Source: G963677185 sp963677185 (GTDB taxonomy: Bacteria; Bacillota; Syntrophomonadia; Syntrophomonadales; Syntrophomonadaceae). From it: a DNA stretch of 64,000 nt. The notes under the pieces were generated by a model. It was not told where the DNA came from. It did not search any database and saw only the letters and a list, made by a program, of their open reading frames with translations. Position 1 is the stretch's first letter. Each line of letters starts with the position of its first letter. A program made the translations under genes and the position numbers. This document shows positions 43,124 through 52,603 of the stretch, piece by piece. Location: positions 2,170,001 through 2,234,000 of the forward strand of contig OY781889.1 of NCBI GenBank assembly GCA_963677185.1. Direction: 5' to 3'.

Positions 43124-43918
43124 GTGAACGGGGACGAATATTTGACACTTGACCGGCTTTGCCTGGATCTGGCAGGAATGGAACTAATCAAGGAATTTCG
43201 ATATTTCCGGAAACTGGATTCCACCAACAACAAAGCCAAAGAGCTTTTATCCAGCGGCGAACTGCAAAGCGAAGCCCTGATTCTGTCAGAGATACAGACC
43301 GCCGGCAAAGGGCGCCGAGGGCGCACATGGATCTCTCCGCCGGGGGGGCTCTGGTTTACCCTGGTGCTGCAATGCCCGCCTGCAACTGAACATATGGCCG
43401 TGATTTCCCTGGCCAGTGCTCTCGCAGTAGCCAGTGGCCTGGATGCCCACCTGCCGCAAGCAGCCGATTTAAAGTGGCCCAATGATGTTCAAGCTGGGGG
43501 AAGAAAGATTGCCGGCATACTGGTGGAGACCTCAGAGCACAGTGAAATGGGTCCTGTGTTTATCATTGGAGTCGGAATCAATGTAAACAATGATATTGAC
43601 GATCAATCCGGGCTTAAAAATACCGCTGTTTCGGTCAAAGAATGCTCCGGCAAGGAAGTCCGGCTGGAAAATGTTCTCATGGATGTGCTTAAAGCATTCG
43701 AAATATATTATGCGTATTTTATGAACGGCCGGCATGCGGAATTAATCAACCTGTTTAAAAAGCGCTGCAGCCATATGGGGCAAGAAGTGCGGATCCGTCA
43801 GGATGATGGGGAAATGACGGCTTTATGTCTGGACATAGCATCAGACGGCAGCCTGGTAGTCGAAGAAGCCAGCGGGCGAAAGCGGCATTTGAGCTCGGGA
43901 GACATATCGCTGGCATAG
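43124..43918 (+). CDS. birA: Biotin--[acetyl-CoA-carboxylase] ligase, without DNA-binding domain
   Basis: Attaches biotin to acceptor lysines. 264 residues. The catalytic motif GRRGRTW is at 63-69, KWPNDV near 118 and the SH3-like C-terminal domain from about 215. Only about 20 residues precede the catalytic core, so the N-terminal helix-turn-helix of regulatory BirA is missing; this is a class I ligase unlikely to repress biotin genes. Start GTG 43124 after AAGGATGGTGAT. An extended -10-like TGCTATACT lies at 43080-43088. Confidence 0.9.
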   Translation: MNGDEYLTLDRLCLDLAGMELIKEFRYFRKLDSTNNKAKELLSSGELQSEALILSEIQTAGKGRRGRTWISPPGGLWFTLVLQCPPATEHMAVISLASALAVASGLDAHLPQAADLKWPNDVQAGGRKIAGILVETSEHSEMGPVFIIGVGINVNNDIDDQSGLKNTAVSVKECSGKEVRLENVLMDVLKAFEIYYAYFMNGRHAELINLFKKRCSHMGQEVRIRQDDGEMTALCLDIASDGSLVVEEASGRKRHLSSGDISLA

Positions 43919-43935
43919 TGCCTGAGGTGGATGTA

Positions 43936-46900
43936 TTGTACTTAAAAAAACTGGATATTAAAGGATTCAAATCCTTTGCCGATGCAACTGACATACATTT
44001 CTATCCGGGAATCAACGTAATAGTTGGTCCCAACGGCTGCGGCAAATCAAATATCGTGGACACGGTGCGCTGGGTTCTGGGTGAAGCCAACGTTCGGAAT
44101 CTGCGCGGCCAGAAGAATGAAGACATAATCTTCAGCGGCAGTGACCAGAAGCGTGCCCTGGGTATGGCCAGCGTCACCATGCTGATCGACAATGCCGATA
44201 GCGGTCTTCCGGTTGATTATACGGAAGTCGCCGTGGGCAGGAAGCTGTTTCGCAACGGGGACAGCGAGTTTTATATTAATAAATCCCGGGTACGCCTGAA
44301 GGACATGGGGGCTCTGTTTTCCGGCACCGGCCTGGGCAAGAAGGGCTACTCCATTATCAGCCAGGGGGAACTGGAGCAGGTGTTAAACGGTCAGCCCTTT
44401 GACCGCCGTTTGATTCTGGAAGAGGCGTCGGGAATCGTTAAATACCGCCAGCAGAGAGATGAAGTCATAAACCGCATGGAAGCGACCGGCAATGACATGG
44501 ATAAGCTTACTGAATACCTGTTTGATCTTGAAGAGAGACGGCAGGTGCTGCAGGAGAAGTCGCAGCGGGCGCTTTCTTATCAGGAAATCAAGCAGCGATT
44601 GCATTTCTACCAGCGGTCGATTTTGGAATTCGAAAGCGCCGAAACTCTTCGTAAATATCGGGATAAGAGCCTGGAATTGAACCGCAGCCTCGATGAGGAA
44701 GCGGCTTTGCGGCGCAGGCTGGAAGAAATGCAGCAGGGCCTGGCCGGACGGGAAAAACGGCAGGATGAGCTGCGCCAGAGCATTGCGGCCACCAGGGAGC
44801 AGCGCTTCGAGATTGAGCGAGAACTGGCCGGACGTGAAGCTGACAACCGTTTGCAAATGGAACGGACCGGCAATGCCGGCCAGCGCCTCCAGTCGCTGCG
44901 GGAGGAAAGCCAACGCCATCGCACGCTGCGGGCCAGGATAGAAGCCGATATTGCGCAGGCGGAAAGCGACTGCCGCAGAGCCGAACAGGAGTGTGATTCG
45001 CATCAAGAAGATTTAATCAGGCTGGAGTCCGCCATCGAAAGCTTGCAGCAGGAACTGGATGCTTGCCGCGGCGAATGCGAAGCCTATATGAAGCGCAGCG
45101 CTGATGAAGCTGAACAGGAAAAAGACCTGGAAGAAAAAATGAATAATGGCCGGGAAGCGTTGCGAAGCGCTGAAGAACAACAGCGCTTTGCCGGGATTTA
45201 TTATGAAGAGGCCATGCGCCGCGAAAGCCAGGCCAGAACCAGGAATGCGGCCATAAGAAGAGAGCAGGAACAGCTGGAGGTTGAACTATCCGGCATAAAT
45301 GCCCGGATTGCCGGGAACAGCCAGGAACGCGACCTGCTAAAAGTGGAAATATCCAGCTGCAGCCGGAAGATCAAGCAATCTGAAGAGCAAATCCGCGATA
45401 AAACCGCGCGATTATCTCTCCTGGAAGACCAGGAACGCAATTACGAAGGCTATTCAGAAGATGTTAAAAATGTCTTGCGGGCAAGCAGTAACGATAATAG
45501 CAATTTCCAGGGCATGATAGGTATGCTGGGCACTCTCATTGAAGTGCCGGATGGCCTGGAAACCGCTATTGACGTGGCAGCAGGACGCAGCCTGGAAAAT
45601 ATAGTAATAGAGAGCGAACTGGGCGCCAGGCGCGCTATTCGTTACATAAAGGAAAGGCAGCTGGGCCGGGTCACATTTTTACCGCTCGATCTTCTGAAAC
45701 CCCAGCACCTTCCGCACGATGCTCTGGCCCGGATTCTGGAAATGCCCGGAGTGGTCGGGTTGGCTTCACGTTTGATTAAATTTGACAACCGCTGCCAGAA
45801 GGCAGTCGATTATCTTCTGGGCCGGGTTCTGGTAGTTGAAAACCTGGACCGGGCGGTTGACGTATTCCGCCAGGCCAGGCTGGGCCTCAAGATTGTCAGC
45901 CTGGAGGGGGATGTGCTCAACACCTCGGGAGCCATGACCGGAGGGCAGACCCGGAAAGCAAGGCGCAGCCCCCTGTCACGCCAGGTTGAGAAGCGCTCCC
46001 TCGAAGAGGGACTGTCAGTGCTGAAACGGGGCTTGAAGGATCTAAACGACATTCACGCCGGGCAGGAAGCCGGCTGGCAGGATTTGCAGCAGCGGATGAA
46101 CAGCCTGCATCAAGAGAAGGTCGCTCACGAAACCCGCCTGGGTGTGCTTATGCAGGAGATAGCCCATCTTGGCGCTGAAGCCGCAGCCAGCCTTGAGGAA
46201 GCCGACCGGCAGAAGAAGCTGATCGAAGCAAGCCAGGCGCTGGCCAGAAAGCTGGAGGCAGAGCTCCAGGAGCTGCACGGGAAAAAGCAATCCATGGTGC
46301 GGGTTATGGACGGACAGCGCGAAGAATTGGAACGCCTCAAACGGAAAATAGACGATTATCAGCGCAGTCTGGCCGTTAACCAGGAACGGCGGGAGGCGTA
46401 CGGGCAGCAGAGCGTTTTAAAAGCCAGGGAGCTGGAACACATCCGTTCCGCCCTGCAGCAATATCAGACCTTGAAAGAGAGCCATGGCCAGGCGGTTATG
46501 GAACTGGAGGCCCAGGCACGGCAAATAGAGGCCGATATGGAAAAGGTGAGCCAGGACAGCAGCAATTCGGATGAACTCATCCTTCAGGCTCAAAAACGCC
46601 TGGTCAGTGTAAATGCCGAAATGGAGAGCCTGGTTGAGGCAGAAAACCATGAATTGCTTTCCATGCAAGAAGTACGGGCTGCCCACCTGGATATGCGCCA
46701 GGCGGTGCAGGATCAGGAATCAGCCACCCGCTCGCTCGAAATGAGCCGGATTCGCCTGGAAGCCGAATTGGAAGCGATAGGGCAGCGCTGGACCGATACA
46801 CTTGGTCTGGAAATGCCGGAAAATCTGGAAAGCGCTCATTTGTCTCGCGATGTGCGTGAATACCGGAACAACGCCAGGGATCTGGTGGAGCGGCTTGAAG

Positions 46901-47517
46901 CTATTGGCCCTGTAGACCTGGATTCGATTCCCGCTTATGAGGAGATCGAACAGCGCTATCAATTTGTCAGGAAACAGTATGACGATTTGGAGGAAGCCCG
47001 GCAGGGACTGGAGCGGCTGCTCAAAGAAACCGAAAAAATAATGGATGGCGAGTTTGGCGCCTTTTTACGCCAGGCAGATGCCAGTTTTAAACGGACCTTT
47101 GTGGAGATTTTCGGCGGGGGTGAAGCCAGCCTGGTCTTGAATGAGCACCAGCAGCCATTACAGGCGGGCATTGAAATCGTAATCAAACTGCCCGGTAAAA
47201 AGCTGCAATCGCTCAACCTGTTGTCCGGCGGCGAAAGGGCTTTAACCTGTATCGCCTTCATATTTGCGCTTTTAAGACTGCAGCCAGCGCCGTTTTGTCT
47301 TTTGGATGAAATCGATGCCGCCCTGGATGAAAACAACCTGATCAAATTCACCCGCTTTCTAAAGCGGCTGTCGGGTAGCATACAATTTCTGGTAATCACC
47401 CATCGCCAGTCTACAATTGAAGCAGGAGACATTATTTACGGTGTAACCATGCCCCAGGCTGGAGTGTCCAGGGTATATTCGCTGAATATCAGCGAAGCGG
47501 TCGACATGGCCGGATAA
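43936..47517 (+). CDS. smc: Chromosome segregation SMC protein
   Basis: Condensin-like ATPase that organises the chromosome. 1193 residues. The start is TTG at 43936 with GAGGTG 6 bases upstream, giving MYLKKLDIKGFKSFAD, the usual SMC start; upstream codons belong to birA's end. Walker A GPNGCGKSN is at 31-39. Two long coiled coils flank a hinge at about 520-670. The ABC signature LLSGGERAL is near 1096 and Walker B LLDEIDAALDE near 1121. It begins 18 bases after birA. Confidence 0.96.
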   Translation: MYLKKLDIKGFKSFADATDIHFYPGINVIVGPNGCGKSNIVDTVRWVLGEANVRNLRGQKNEDIIFSGSDQKRALGMASVTMLIDNADSGLPVDYTEVAVGRKLFRNGDSEFYINKSRVRLKDMGALFSGTGLGKKGYSIISQGELEQVLNGQPFDRRLILEEASGIVKYRQQRDEVINRMEATGNDMDKLTEYLFDLEERRQVLQEKSQRALSYQEIKQRLHFYQRSILEFESAETLRKYRDKSLELNRSLDEEAALRRRLEEMQQGLAGREKRQDELRQSIAATREQRFEIERELAGREADNRLQMERTGNAGQRLQSLREESQRHRTLRARIEADIAQAESDCRRAEQECDSHQEDLIRLESAIESLQQELDACRGECEAYMKRSADEAEQEKDLEEKMNNGREALRSAEEQQRFAGIYYEEAMRRESQARTRNAAIRREQEQLEVELSGINARIAGNSQERDLLKVEISSCSRKIKQSEEQIRDKTARLSLLEDQERNYEGYSEDVKNVLRASSNDNSNFQGMIGMLGTLIEVPDGLETAIDVAAGRSLENIVIESELGARRAIRYIKERQLGRVTFLPLDLLKPQHLPHDALARILEMPGVVGLASRLIKFDNRCQKAVDYLLGRVLVVENLDRAVDVFRQARLGLKIVSLEGDVLNTSGAMTGGQTRKARRSPLSRQVEKRSLEEGLSVLKRGLKDLNDIHAGQEAGWQDLQQRMNSLHQEKVAHETRLGVLMQEIAHLGAEAAASLEEADRQKKLIEASQALARKLEAELQELHGKKQSMVRVMDGQREELERLKRKIDDYQRSLAVNQERREAYGQQSVLKARELEHIRSALQQYQTLKESHGQAVMELEAQARQIEADMEKVSQDSSNSDELILQAQKRLVSVNAEMESLVEAENHELLSMQEVRAAHLDMRQAVQDQESATRSLEMSRIRLEAELEAIGQRWTDTLGLEMPENLESAHLSRDVREYRNNARDLVERLEAIGPVDLDSIPAYEEIEQRYQFVRKQYDDLEEARQGLERLLKETEKIMDGEFGAFLRQADASFKRTFVEIFGGGEASLVLNEHQQPLQAGIEIVIKLPGKKLQSLNLLSGGERALTCIAFIFALLRLQPAPFCLLDEIDAALDENNLIKFTRFLKRLSGSIQFLVITHRQSTIEAGDIIYGVTMPQAGVSRVYSLNISEAVDMAG

Positions 47518-47544
47518 ATTAAAATCTATCACGGAGGTGCAGCA

Positions 47545-48708
47545 GTGGCTTTTTTTGATAAATTCAGGAAAAATAAGAACAAGGGCCAGGAGGAAGCTGA
47601 AGCAAGCGATTTGGAATTGCAGGGGCCATCTGAAGAGCCTGATGCTTCTGCAGCCGGAGGGGAAGGCCTGCCCGGGGCAATTTTGGAGATTCGGAGCCAG
47701 GTGGCAGTTGATGCAGTTGCTGGCCCGGGAACTGCGGTTGAGACAGTTGTGGAAAATGAGCCAGAGACGCAGGAGCCGGAGGCTAAAAAAGCCGGGCTGT
47801 TTGAAAGATTTAAGAAAAGCCTGGGCAAGACCCGAGATAATATCGGCAGCAAGATTGACAACCTGGTGAAACGCATTCGCAAAGTGGATGAGGAATTCTA
47901 CGAAGAGCTGGAAGAAATTTTAATCCAGGCCGATGTAGGATATGAAACCTCTATGGAAATTGTTGACCGGGTAAGGACTCGGGCCAGAAAAAACAAGATT
48001 GTGGACAGCGACCAGATCGGGGCTGTAATTCGCGACGAAATCCGTGACATCATGGAGCAGGAAGAATGCTCCGTCGCGCTGGTGCCGGGCGGTCTGACCG
48101 TAATAATGGTGGTTGGAGTCAACGGATCCGGCAAAACCACTTCCATCGGCAAGCTGGCCCGGAAGCTTAAAAATGAGAACCGGAAAGTCATGCTGGCGGC
48201 TGCCGATACGTTCAGAGCTGCAGCAATTGACCAGCTGCAGATCTGGGCGGAAAGAACCGGGGTGGATATTATCAAGCACCAGGAGGGCTCTGATCCCGGC
48301 GCGGTGGTGTTCGACGCCATACAGGCCGCGAGGGCCCGCAATATGGATGTGTTGATCATCGATACTGCCGGCCGTTTACAGAACAAGACCAATCTTATGA
48401 AAGAGCTCTCCAAAGTATGGAAGATTATTAACCGTGAAATTGAGGACGCTCCCCACGAAACCCTGCTGGTTATTGACGCCACCACGGGCCAGAACGCGAT
48501 AAGCCAGGCCAAGGTTTTCAAGGAGGCGACCAGTGTTTCCGGTATAATATTAACCAAGCTGGACGGTACAGCCAAGGGTGGCATAGTCATTGCCATCGCC
48601 AGGGAACTGGGGCTGCCGGTGAAGCTGGTCGGAACCGGCGAAAGCATCGACGATTTAGCCGATTTTTCCGCCGAGGTGTTCGCCAGCGAGGTGCTGGGTG
48701 ATATTTAA
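47545..48708 (+). CDS. ftsY: Signal recognition particle receptor FtsY
   Basis: GTPase that docks ribosome-SRP complexes at the membrane. 387 residues. An acidic N-terminal A region (about 15-85) is followed by the N domain and the GTPase domain: GVNGSGKTT at about 191, DTAGRLQNK near 273 and TKLDGTAKGG near 337. Start GTG at 47545 after ACGGAGG. ffh often follows in Firmicutes but is not here; a nucleoside phosphorylase follows instead. Confidence 0.95.
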   Translation: MAFFDKFRKNKNKGQEEAEASDLELQGPSEEPDASAAGGEGLPGAILEIRSQVAVDAVAGPGTAVETVVENEPETQEPEAKKAGLFERFKKSLGKTRDNIGSKIDNLVKRIRKVDEEFYEELEEILIQADVGYETSMEIVDRVRTRARKNKIVDSDQIGAVIRDEIRDIMEQEECSVALVPGGLTVIMVVGVNGSGKTTSIGKLARKLKNENRKVMLAAADTFRAAAIDQLQIWAERTGVDIIKHQEGSDPGAVVFDAIQAARARNMDVLIIDTAGRLQNKTNLMKELSKVWKIINREIEDAPHETLLVIDATTGQNAISQAKVFKEATSVSGIILTKLDGTAKGGIVIAIARELGLPVKLVGTGESIDDLADFSAEVFASEVLGDI

Positions 48709-48725
48709 TGACGGAGGATGGCGCT

Positions 48726-49523
48726 ATGATTGGAATAATTGGAGGCACCGGGTTTTATAATCCAAATTTCCTCGACGGGGCAACAGAATATTTGGAGAAA
48801 ACCCGATTCGGGCAGGTTAAAATAATGATGGGCAGTTATAAAGGAAAGCAGGTGGCTTTCATTCCCCGTCATGGGTCCAAGCACTCTATTCCGCCGCATC
48901 TTATTAATTTTCGGGCTAATATCAAAGCCCTTTCCCAGGTCGGTGTGCACAGCATCATCGCCAGTTCGGCGGTGGGTTCGCTTAATCCCGGTCTGCCCCC
49001 GGGCAGTTACGTTTTACCGGATCAGTTCCTGGATTTTACCAGGAGCCGGGTCAGTACCTTCTATGATGGTGAACAGGGCGTTATTCATTGCGACATGACC
49101 GTTCCTTACTGTGCGGAGCTGCGCGAAGCTCTGGTTGCAAGCGCAGCCGGACAGGGGCTGGCTATAAAAAACGGCAGCACTTACGTATGCACGGAAGGAC
49201 CGCGTTTTGAAACCGCGGCCGAGATTAAAATGTTTGGCTTATTGGGGGGAGATCTGGTAGGAATGACCAGCGTGCCTGAAGTCGTACTGAGCCGCGAACT
49301 GGGCTTGTGTTATGCTACTCTGGGCATTGTAACCAATTTTGCGGCTGGCATAAGCTCCACGGAACTGAACCACGCCGAGGTTCTGGCCATCATGAAAAGC
49401 AGTCTCCAGAACGCCCGCAACATAATTATGGGTTGCCTGGAGCATATAAATTCTGATAAAAAATGCCACTGTGCGGCGGTTCTGAACGAGCTGCCGCTCA
49501 ACGGTTCTATTAATCCAAAATAG
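48726..49523 (+). CDS. MTAP-family phosphorylase, probably for 5'-methylthioinosine
   Basis: 265 residues with a complete phosphorolysis site: GGTGF (6-10), RHGSKHS (Arg48, His49) and SAVGSL. FETAAEIKMF and PEVVLSRELGLCYA form the sugar/base site. In the base-specificity loop, Asn204 and Ala206 (TNFAAG) replace the two Asp residues of adenine-specific MTA phosphorylase, as in enzymes acting on 6-oxopurines. With an MTA/SAH deaminase in the same cluster, the likely substrate is methylthioinosine, giving methylthioribose 1-phosphate and hypoxanthine. ATG 48726 lies 8 bases after GGAGG; ATG 48708 overlaps that site. Confidence 0.82.
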   Translation: MIGIIGGTGFYNPNFLDGATEYLEKTRFGQVKIMMGSYKGKQVAFIPRHGSKHSIPPHLINFRANIKALSQVGVHSIIASSAVGSLNPGLPPGSYVLPDQFLDFTRSRVSTFYDGEQGVIHCDMTVPYCAELREALVASAAGQGLAIKNGSTYVCTEGPRFETAAEIKMFGLLGGDLVGMTSVPEVVLSRELGLCYATLGIVTNFAAGISSTELNHAEVLAIMKSSLQNARNIIMGCLEHINSDKKCHCAAVLNELPLNGSINPK

Positions 49524-49540
49524 AGCAGGAGTAGATAATA

Positions 49541-50578
49541 ATGATTAATGCATTGGAAGCAGGGGATGGGCGGGTAACGATTATCGACCAGTCCCGCCTG
49601 CCTCTGGAAGAGATCCGGCTGGAAATCCGCACTGTTCAGGAAATGGCGGAAGCAATAACCGAGATGAAGCTTAGAGGGGCACCGCTGATTGGTGTTGCGG
49701 CAGCCTATGGAATGGTGTTGGCCTTGAATGGCAGCGCGAGCGGACCTGCTGAAATGGAGGCCCTTTATGACCTCTCTGAAATGCTTCTGGCTTCCACCCG
49801 TCCGACTGCGGTCAACCTTTTTTGGGCCCTGGCGCGGATGCGCGAATCTTTCAACGAAGTACGCGGTTCCGATCTGGAAACAATCCGCAGCCATTTAAGA
49901 GTGGCAGCGGACAGGCTGTATCGCGAGGATATTGATGTGAATATGGCTATTGGAGTCAACGGCAGCACTCTGTTCGAGGGTGCGGTGGAAATCATGACCA
50001 TTTGCAATGCCGGCGCCCTGGCCACTTGCGGTTACGGAACCGCCCTTGGAGTAATTCGGAGGCTGCACCAGGAGGGACGGATAAGCAATGTCTGGGTCTG
50101 CGAGACCCGCCCGGTTTTACAGGGGGCGAGGCTGACCACCTGGGAGCTGCATCAAGACGGGATTCCTTATACCCTGATTACGGACAGCATGGCCGCCCAG
50201 GTCATGAAAAGCCATTCCGTAGCAGGCGTGATTGCCGGTGCTGATCGGGTAGCCGCCAATGGAGACACCGCCAATAAGATCGGCACCCTGGGATTGTCCA
50301 TCCTTGCAGCTCATTACGGAATACCGTTTTATGTCGCGGCTCCGCTGTCTACAGTGGATATGAAGGTGGACAACGGCGGCGGCATAACCATTGAGGAACG
50401 CCGCGGGGACGAAATCAGGGTCGTCAACGGCCGTCACATAACTGTGCCGGGATCTCCTGTGTATAATCCGGCTTTTGATGTTGCTCCAAACCAGCATATT
50501 TCTGCTATTATTACTGAAAAGGGCATAGCTCGAAATCCGTATTTTGACAGCTTTCAAGCGCTTTTTGCCGGCGCTTGA
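49541..50578 (+). CDS. mtnA: S-methyl-5-thioribose-1-phosphate isomerase
   Basis: Converts methylthioribose 1-phosphate to methylthioribulose 1-phosphate. 345 residues. The catalytic Cys155 in ICNAGALAT and Asp235 in GADRVAANGD are present, with MKLRGAPLIGVAAAYG and ETRPVLQGARLT as family signatures separating it from eIF2B subunits. It follows the phosphorylase by 17 bases. mtnB/mtnK/mtnD of the oxygen-dependent methionine salvage are not in the cluster. Confidence 0.94.
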   Translation: MINALEAGDGRVTIIDQSRLPLEEIRLEIRTVQEMAEAITEMKLRGAPLIGVAAAYGMVLALNGSASGPAEMEALYDLSEMLLASTRPTAVNLFWALARMRESFNEVRGSDLETIRSHLRVAADRLYREDIDVNMAIGVNGSTLFEGAVEIMTICNAGALATCGYGTALGVIRRLHQEGRISNVWVCETRPVLQGARLTTWELHQDGIPYTLITDSMAAQVMKSHSVAGVIAGADRVAANGDTANKIGTLGLSILAAHYGIPFYVAAPLSTVDMKVDNGGGITIEERRGDEIRVVNGRHITVPGSPVYNPAFDVAPNQHISAIITEKGIARNPYFDSFQALFAGA

Positions 50579-50615
50579 CCTGAACAGGCGAAATGTAAAA
50601 GGGGGTAGGCTCGCT

Positions 50616-51272
50616 ATGAAGTGGATAAAAGAGCGCAGGCTGGTATTGGAAGCCGCCCGCGAGATATCCGACAAAAAAATGGTTATTGGCACCTGGGGAA
50701 ATGTCAGCATGAGGGCGTTGAACGATCCATATATGCTGATCACCCCCAGCGGCATGAGTTATCGCAGCATGTCAATCGACGATATTGTGGTGGTTGATTA
50801 TGACTGCAACGTTATTAAGGGCGAGTGGAAGCCTTCTGTGGAATCGCCCCTGCATGCCGCATTATACAAGAGCAAAGATAGAATCCATGGTATTGTACAT
50901 GTACACAGCCCTTACGCCACGGCTTTTGCGGTGGCGCGCCGCAGTATCCCGGTTATTTTGGAAGAGACAGCCGAGGTAATCGGGCATGAGATACCAGTTC
51001 TGCCATATATACAGAGTGGCACCATTGAGCTGGCTCAAAAGGCTGCCGAGTTGATTGATGGCAAGCGGGCGCTGCTCATGGCCAATCACGGGCTGATCGG
51101 GGTAGGTAAAGATTTGTTTCAGGCCATGAAGGTGGTTCAGATTGCTGAACGCACTGCCATGATCGCATTTTTAGCCGAGAACCTCGGAGGAGCTCACGTG
51201 CTGGACGAGGAAGACACCAACGATTTATATGAAAAATTCCGCGGATATGGGCAGAGCAAGCCAAAATTCTAG
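50616..51272 (+). CDS. Class II aldolase, probable 5-methylthioribulose-1-phosphate aldolase
   Basis: 218 residues, class II aldolase/adducin family related to L-fuculose-phosphate aldolase. The catalytic Glu76 (VESPLHAALY) and zinc ligands His95, His97 (HVHSPY) and His158 (NHGL) are all present with the spacing of fuculose-phosphate aldolase. Placement between mtnA and an MTA deaminase suggests cleavage of methylthioribulose 1-phosphate to DHAP and 2-methylthioacetaldehyde (DHAP shunt). That substrate is inferred from context only. ATG 50616 follows a GGGGGTAGG tract. Confidence 0.8.
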   Translation: MKWIKERRLVLEAAREISDKKMVIGTWGNVSMRALNDPYMLITPSGMSYRSMSIDDIVVVDYDCNVIKGEWKPSVESPLHAALYKSKDRIHGIVHVHSPYATAFAVARRSIPVILEETAEVIGHEIPVLPYIQSGTIELAQKAAELIDGKRALLMANHGLIGVGKDLFQAMKVVQIAERTAMIAFLAENLGGAHVLDEEDTNDLYEKFRGYGQSKPKF

Positions 51273-51307
51273 TAAGCGTCGATTAAATGCCAGAGAGGGG
51301 AACCGCC

Positions 51308-52603
51308 TTGAGAATTCTTATTAAAAACGCCATGATTTTGCCGATGGATGAGCCCGGACACCAGATCAGCAATGGGTATATAATTGTTGAAAACGGACGG
51401 ATCAAGAGCCTGGGGGAAGGTGACAGCGCCGAAACAGCATTTGATAAAGTTATAGATGCGGATGGAAAAGCCGCTTTGCCCGGGTTCGTTAATGCTCACA
51501 CTCATGCGGCCATGGTTCTTTTACGCGGTTATGCCGACGACATGCCTCTTATGGACTGGCTGCAGTATAAAATATGGCCGGTGGAGGCCAAACTGAACGG
51601 AGACGACATATACTGGGGCACGATGCTGGCCGCGGTGGAGATGATTAAATCCGGCACTACTTGTTTTAACGATATGTATTTTTATATGGACGATGCTGCC
51701 AGGGCGGTTGAAGATAGCGGCATAAGAGCCGTTATAAACAGGGGTATGATTGGGGTCGGACCCGAAGCTGAAATAGCATTTCCCGAAAGCTCCAGAATGG
51801 TTGAAAAGTGGCATGGAGCAGCGGGCGGCCGCATAACCTGCAAGCTGGGTCCGCATGCGCCCTACACTTGCCCGCCGCCCTACCTGGAGCGGGTTGTTAA
51901 GCTGGCTGAAGAGCTGAAAGTAGGTCTGCACATACACATAGCCGAGACCCTGGCAGAAATTGAGACGATTAAAAACGATTACGGCTGCAGCCCCGTGGAA
52001 TACCTGGAACGCTGCGGCATTTTCAAGCTTCCGGTTACTGCTGCGCATTGCGTTCACGTTAGCCCTTCGGACATGGAAACACTGAAGAAGTATAATGTCG
52101 GTGTAGCCCATTGCCCGGAAAGCAACATGAAGCTGGGCAGCGGCTTCGCCCCGGTCAAAGAGATGCTGGAACTGGGGATCCAGGTGGGCCTGGGGACCGA
52201 TGGGGCCTCCAGCAACAACGACCAGGATATGCTGCAGGAAATGCGCTCGGCAGCTTTTCTGCAAAAGGTGAAAAATTATGATCCCACCGTTATACCGGCC
52301 TATACAGCCCTGGAGATGGTTACTCGCAATGGGGCTATTGCCCTTGGCCTGGACGATGAGATCGGGCAGCTGAAACCCGGCTATAAGGCGGACTTAATCC
52401 TCATTGACTGCGCCGGAGCTCATATGCAGCCGCTGCACGAACTGGCCGCCAACCTGGTTTACTGTGCCCACTCTTCCGATGTTGAAACTGTCATTATTGA
52501 CGGGGTTGTGGTCATGGAAAATCGCACAATAAATACGCTTGATGAAAAAGAAGTGATTAAAAAAGCAGCCGCTGTGGCCAGAGACCTGGTAAACCGTCCA
52601 TGA
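51308..52603 (+). CDS. mtaD: 5-methylthioadenosine / S-adenosylhomocysteine deaminase
   Basis: Zinc amidohydrolase that deaminates MTA, SAH or related adenosyl nucleosides. 431 residues. Metal ligands are His64 and His66 in NAHTHAAM, then HIAET, the AHCVH region and Asp in GLGTDGASSNND. LRGYADDMPLMDWL is typical of the MtaD/SsnA-like group. The start is TTG 51308, 7 bases after GAGAGGGG; the ATG at 51287 precedes that site. It overlaps mobB by four bases. Confidence 0.88.
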   Translation: MRILIKNAMILPMDEPGHQISNGYIIVENGRIKSLGEGDSAETAFDKVIDADGKAALPGFVNAHTHAAMVLLRGYADDMPLMDWLQYKIWPVEAKLNGDDIYWGTMLAAVEMIKSGTTCFNDMYFYMDDAARAVEDSGIRAVINRGMIGVGPEAEIAFPESSRMVEKWHGAAGGRITCKLGPHAPYTCPPPYLERVVKLAEELKVGLHIHIAETLAEIETIKNDYGCSPVEYLERCGIFKLPVTAAHCVHVSPSDMETLKKYNVGVAHCPESNMKLGSGFAPVKEMLELGIQVGLGTDGASSNNDQDMLQEMRSAAFLQKVKNYDPTVIPAYTALEMVTRNGAIALGLDDEIGQLKPGYKADLILIDCAGAHMQPLHELAANLVYCAHSSDVETVIIDGVVVMENRTINTLDEKEVIKKAAAVARDLVNRP

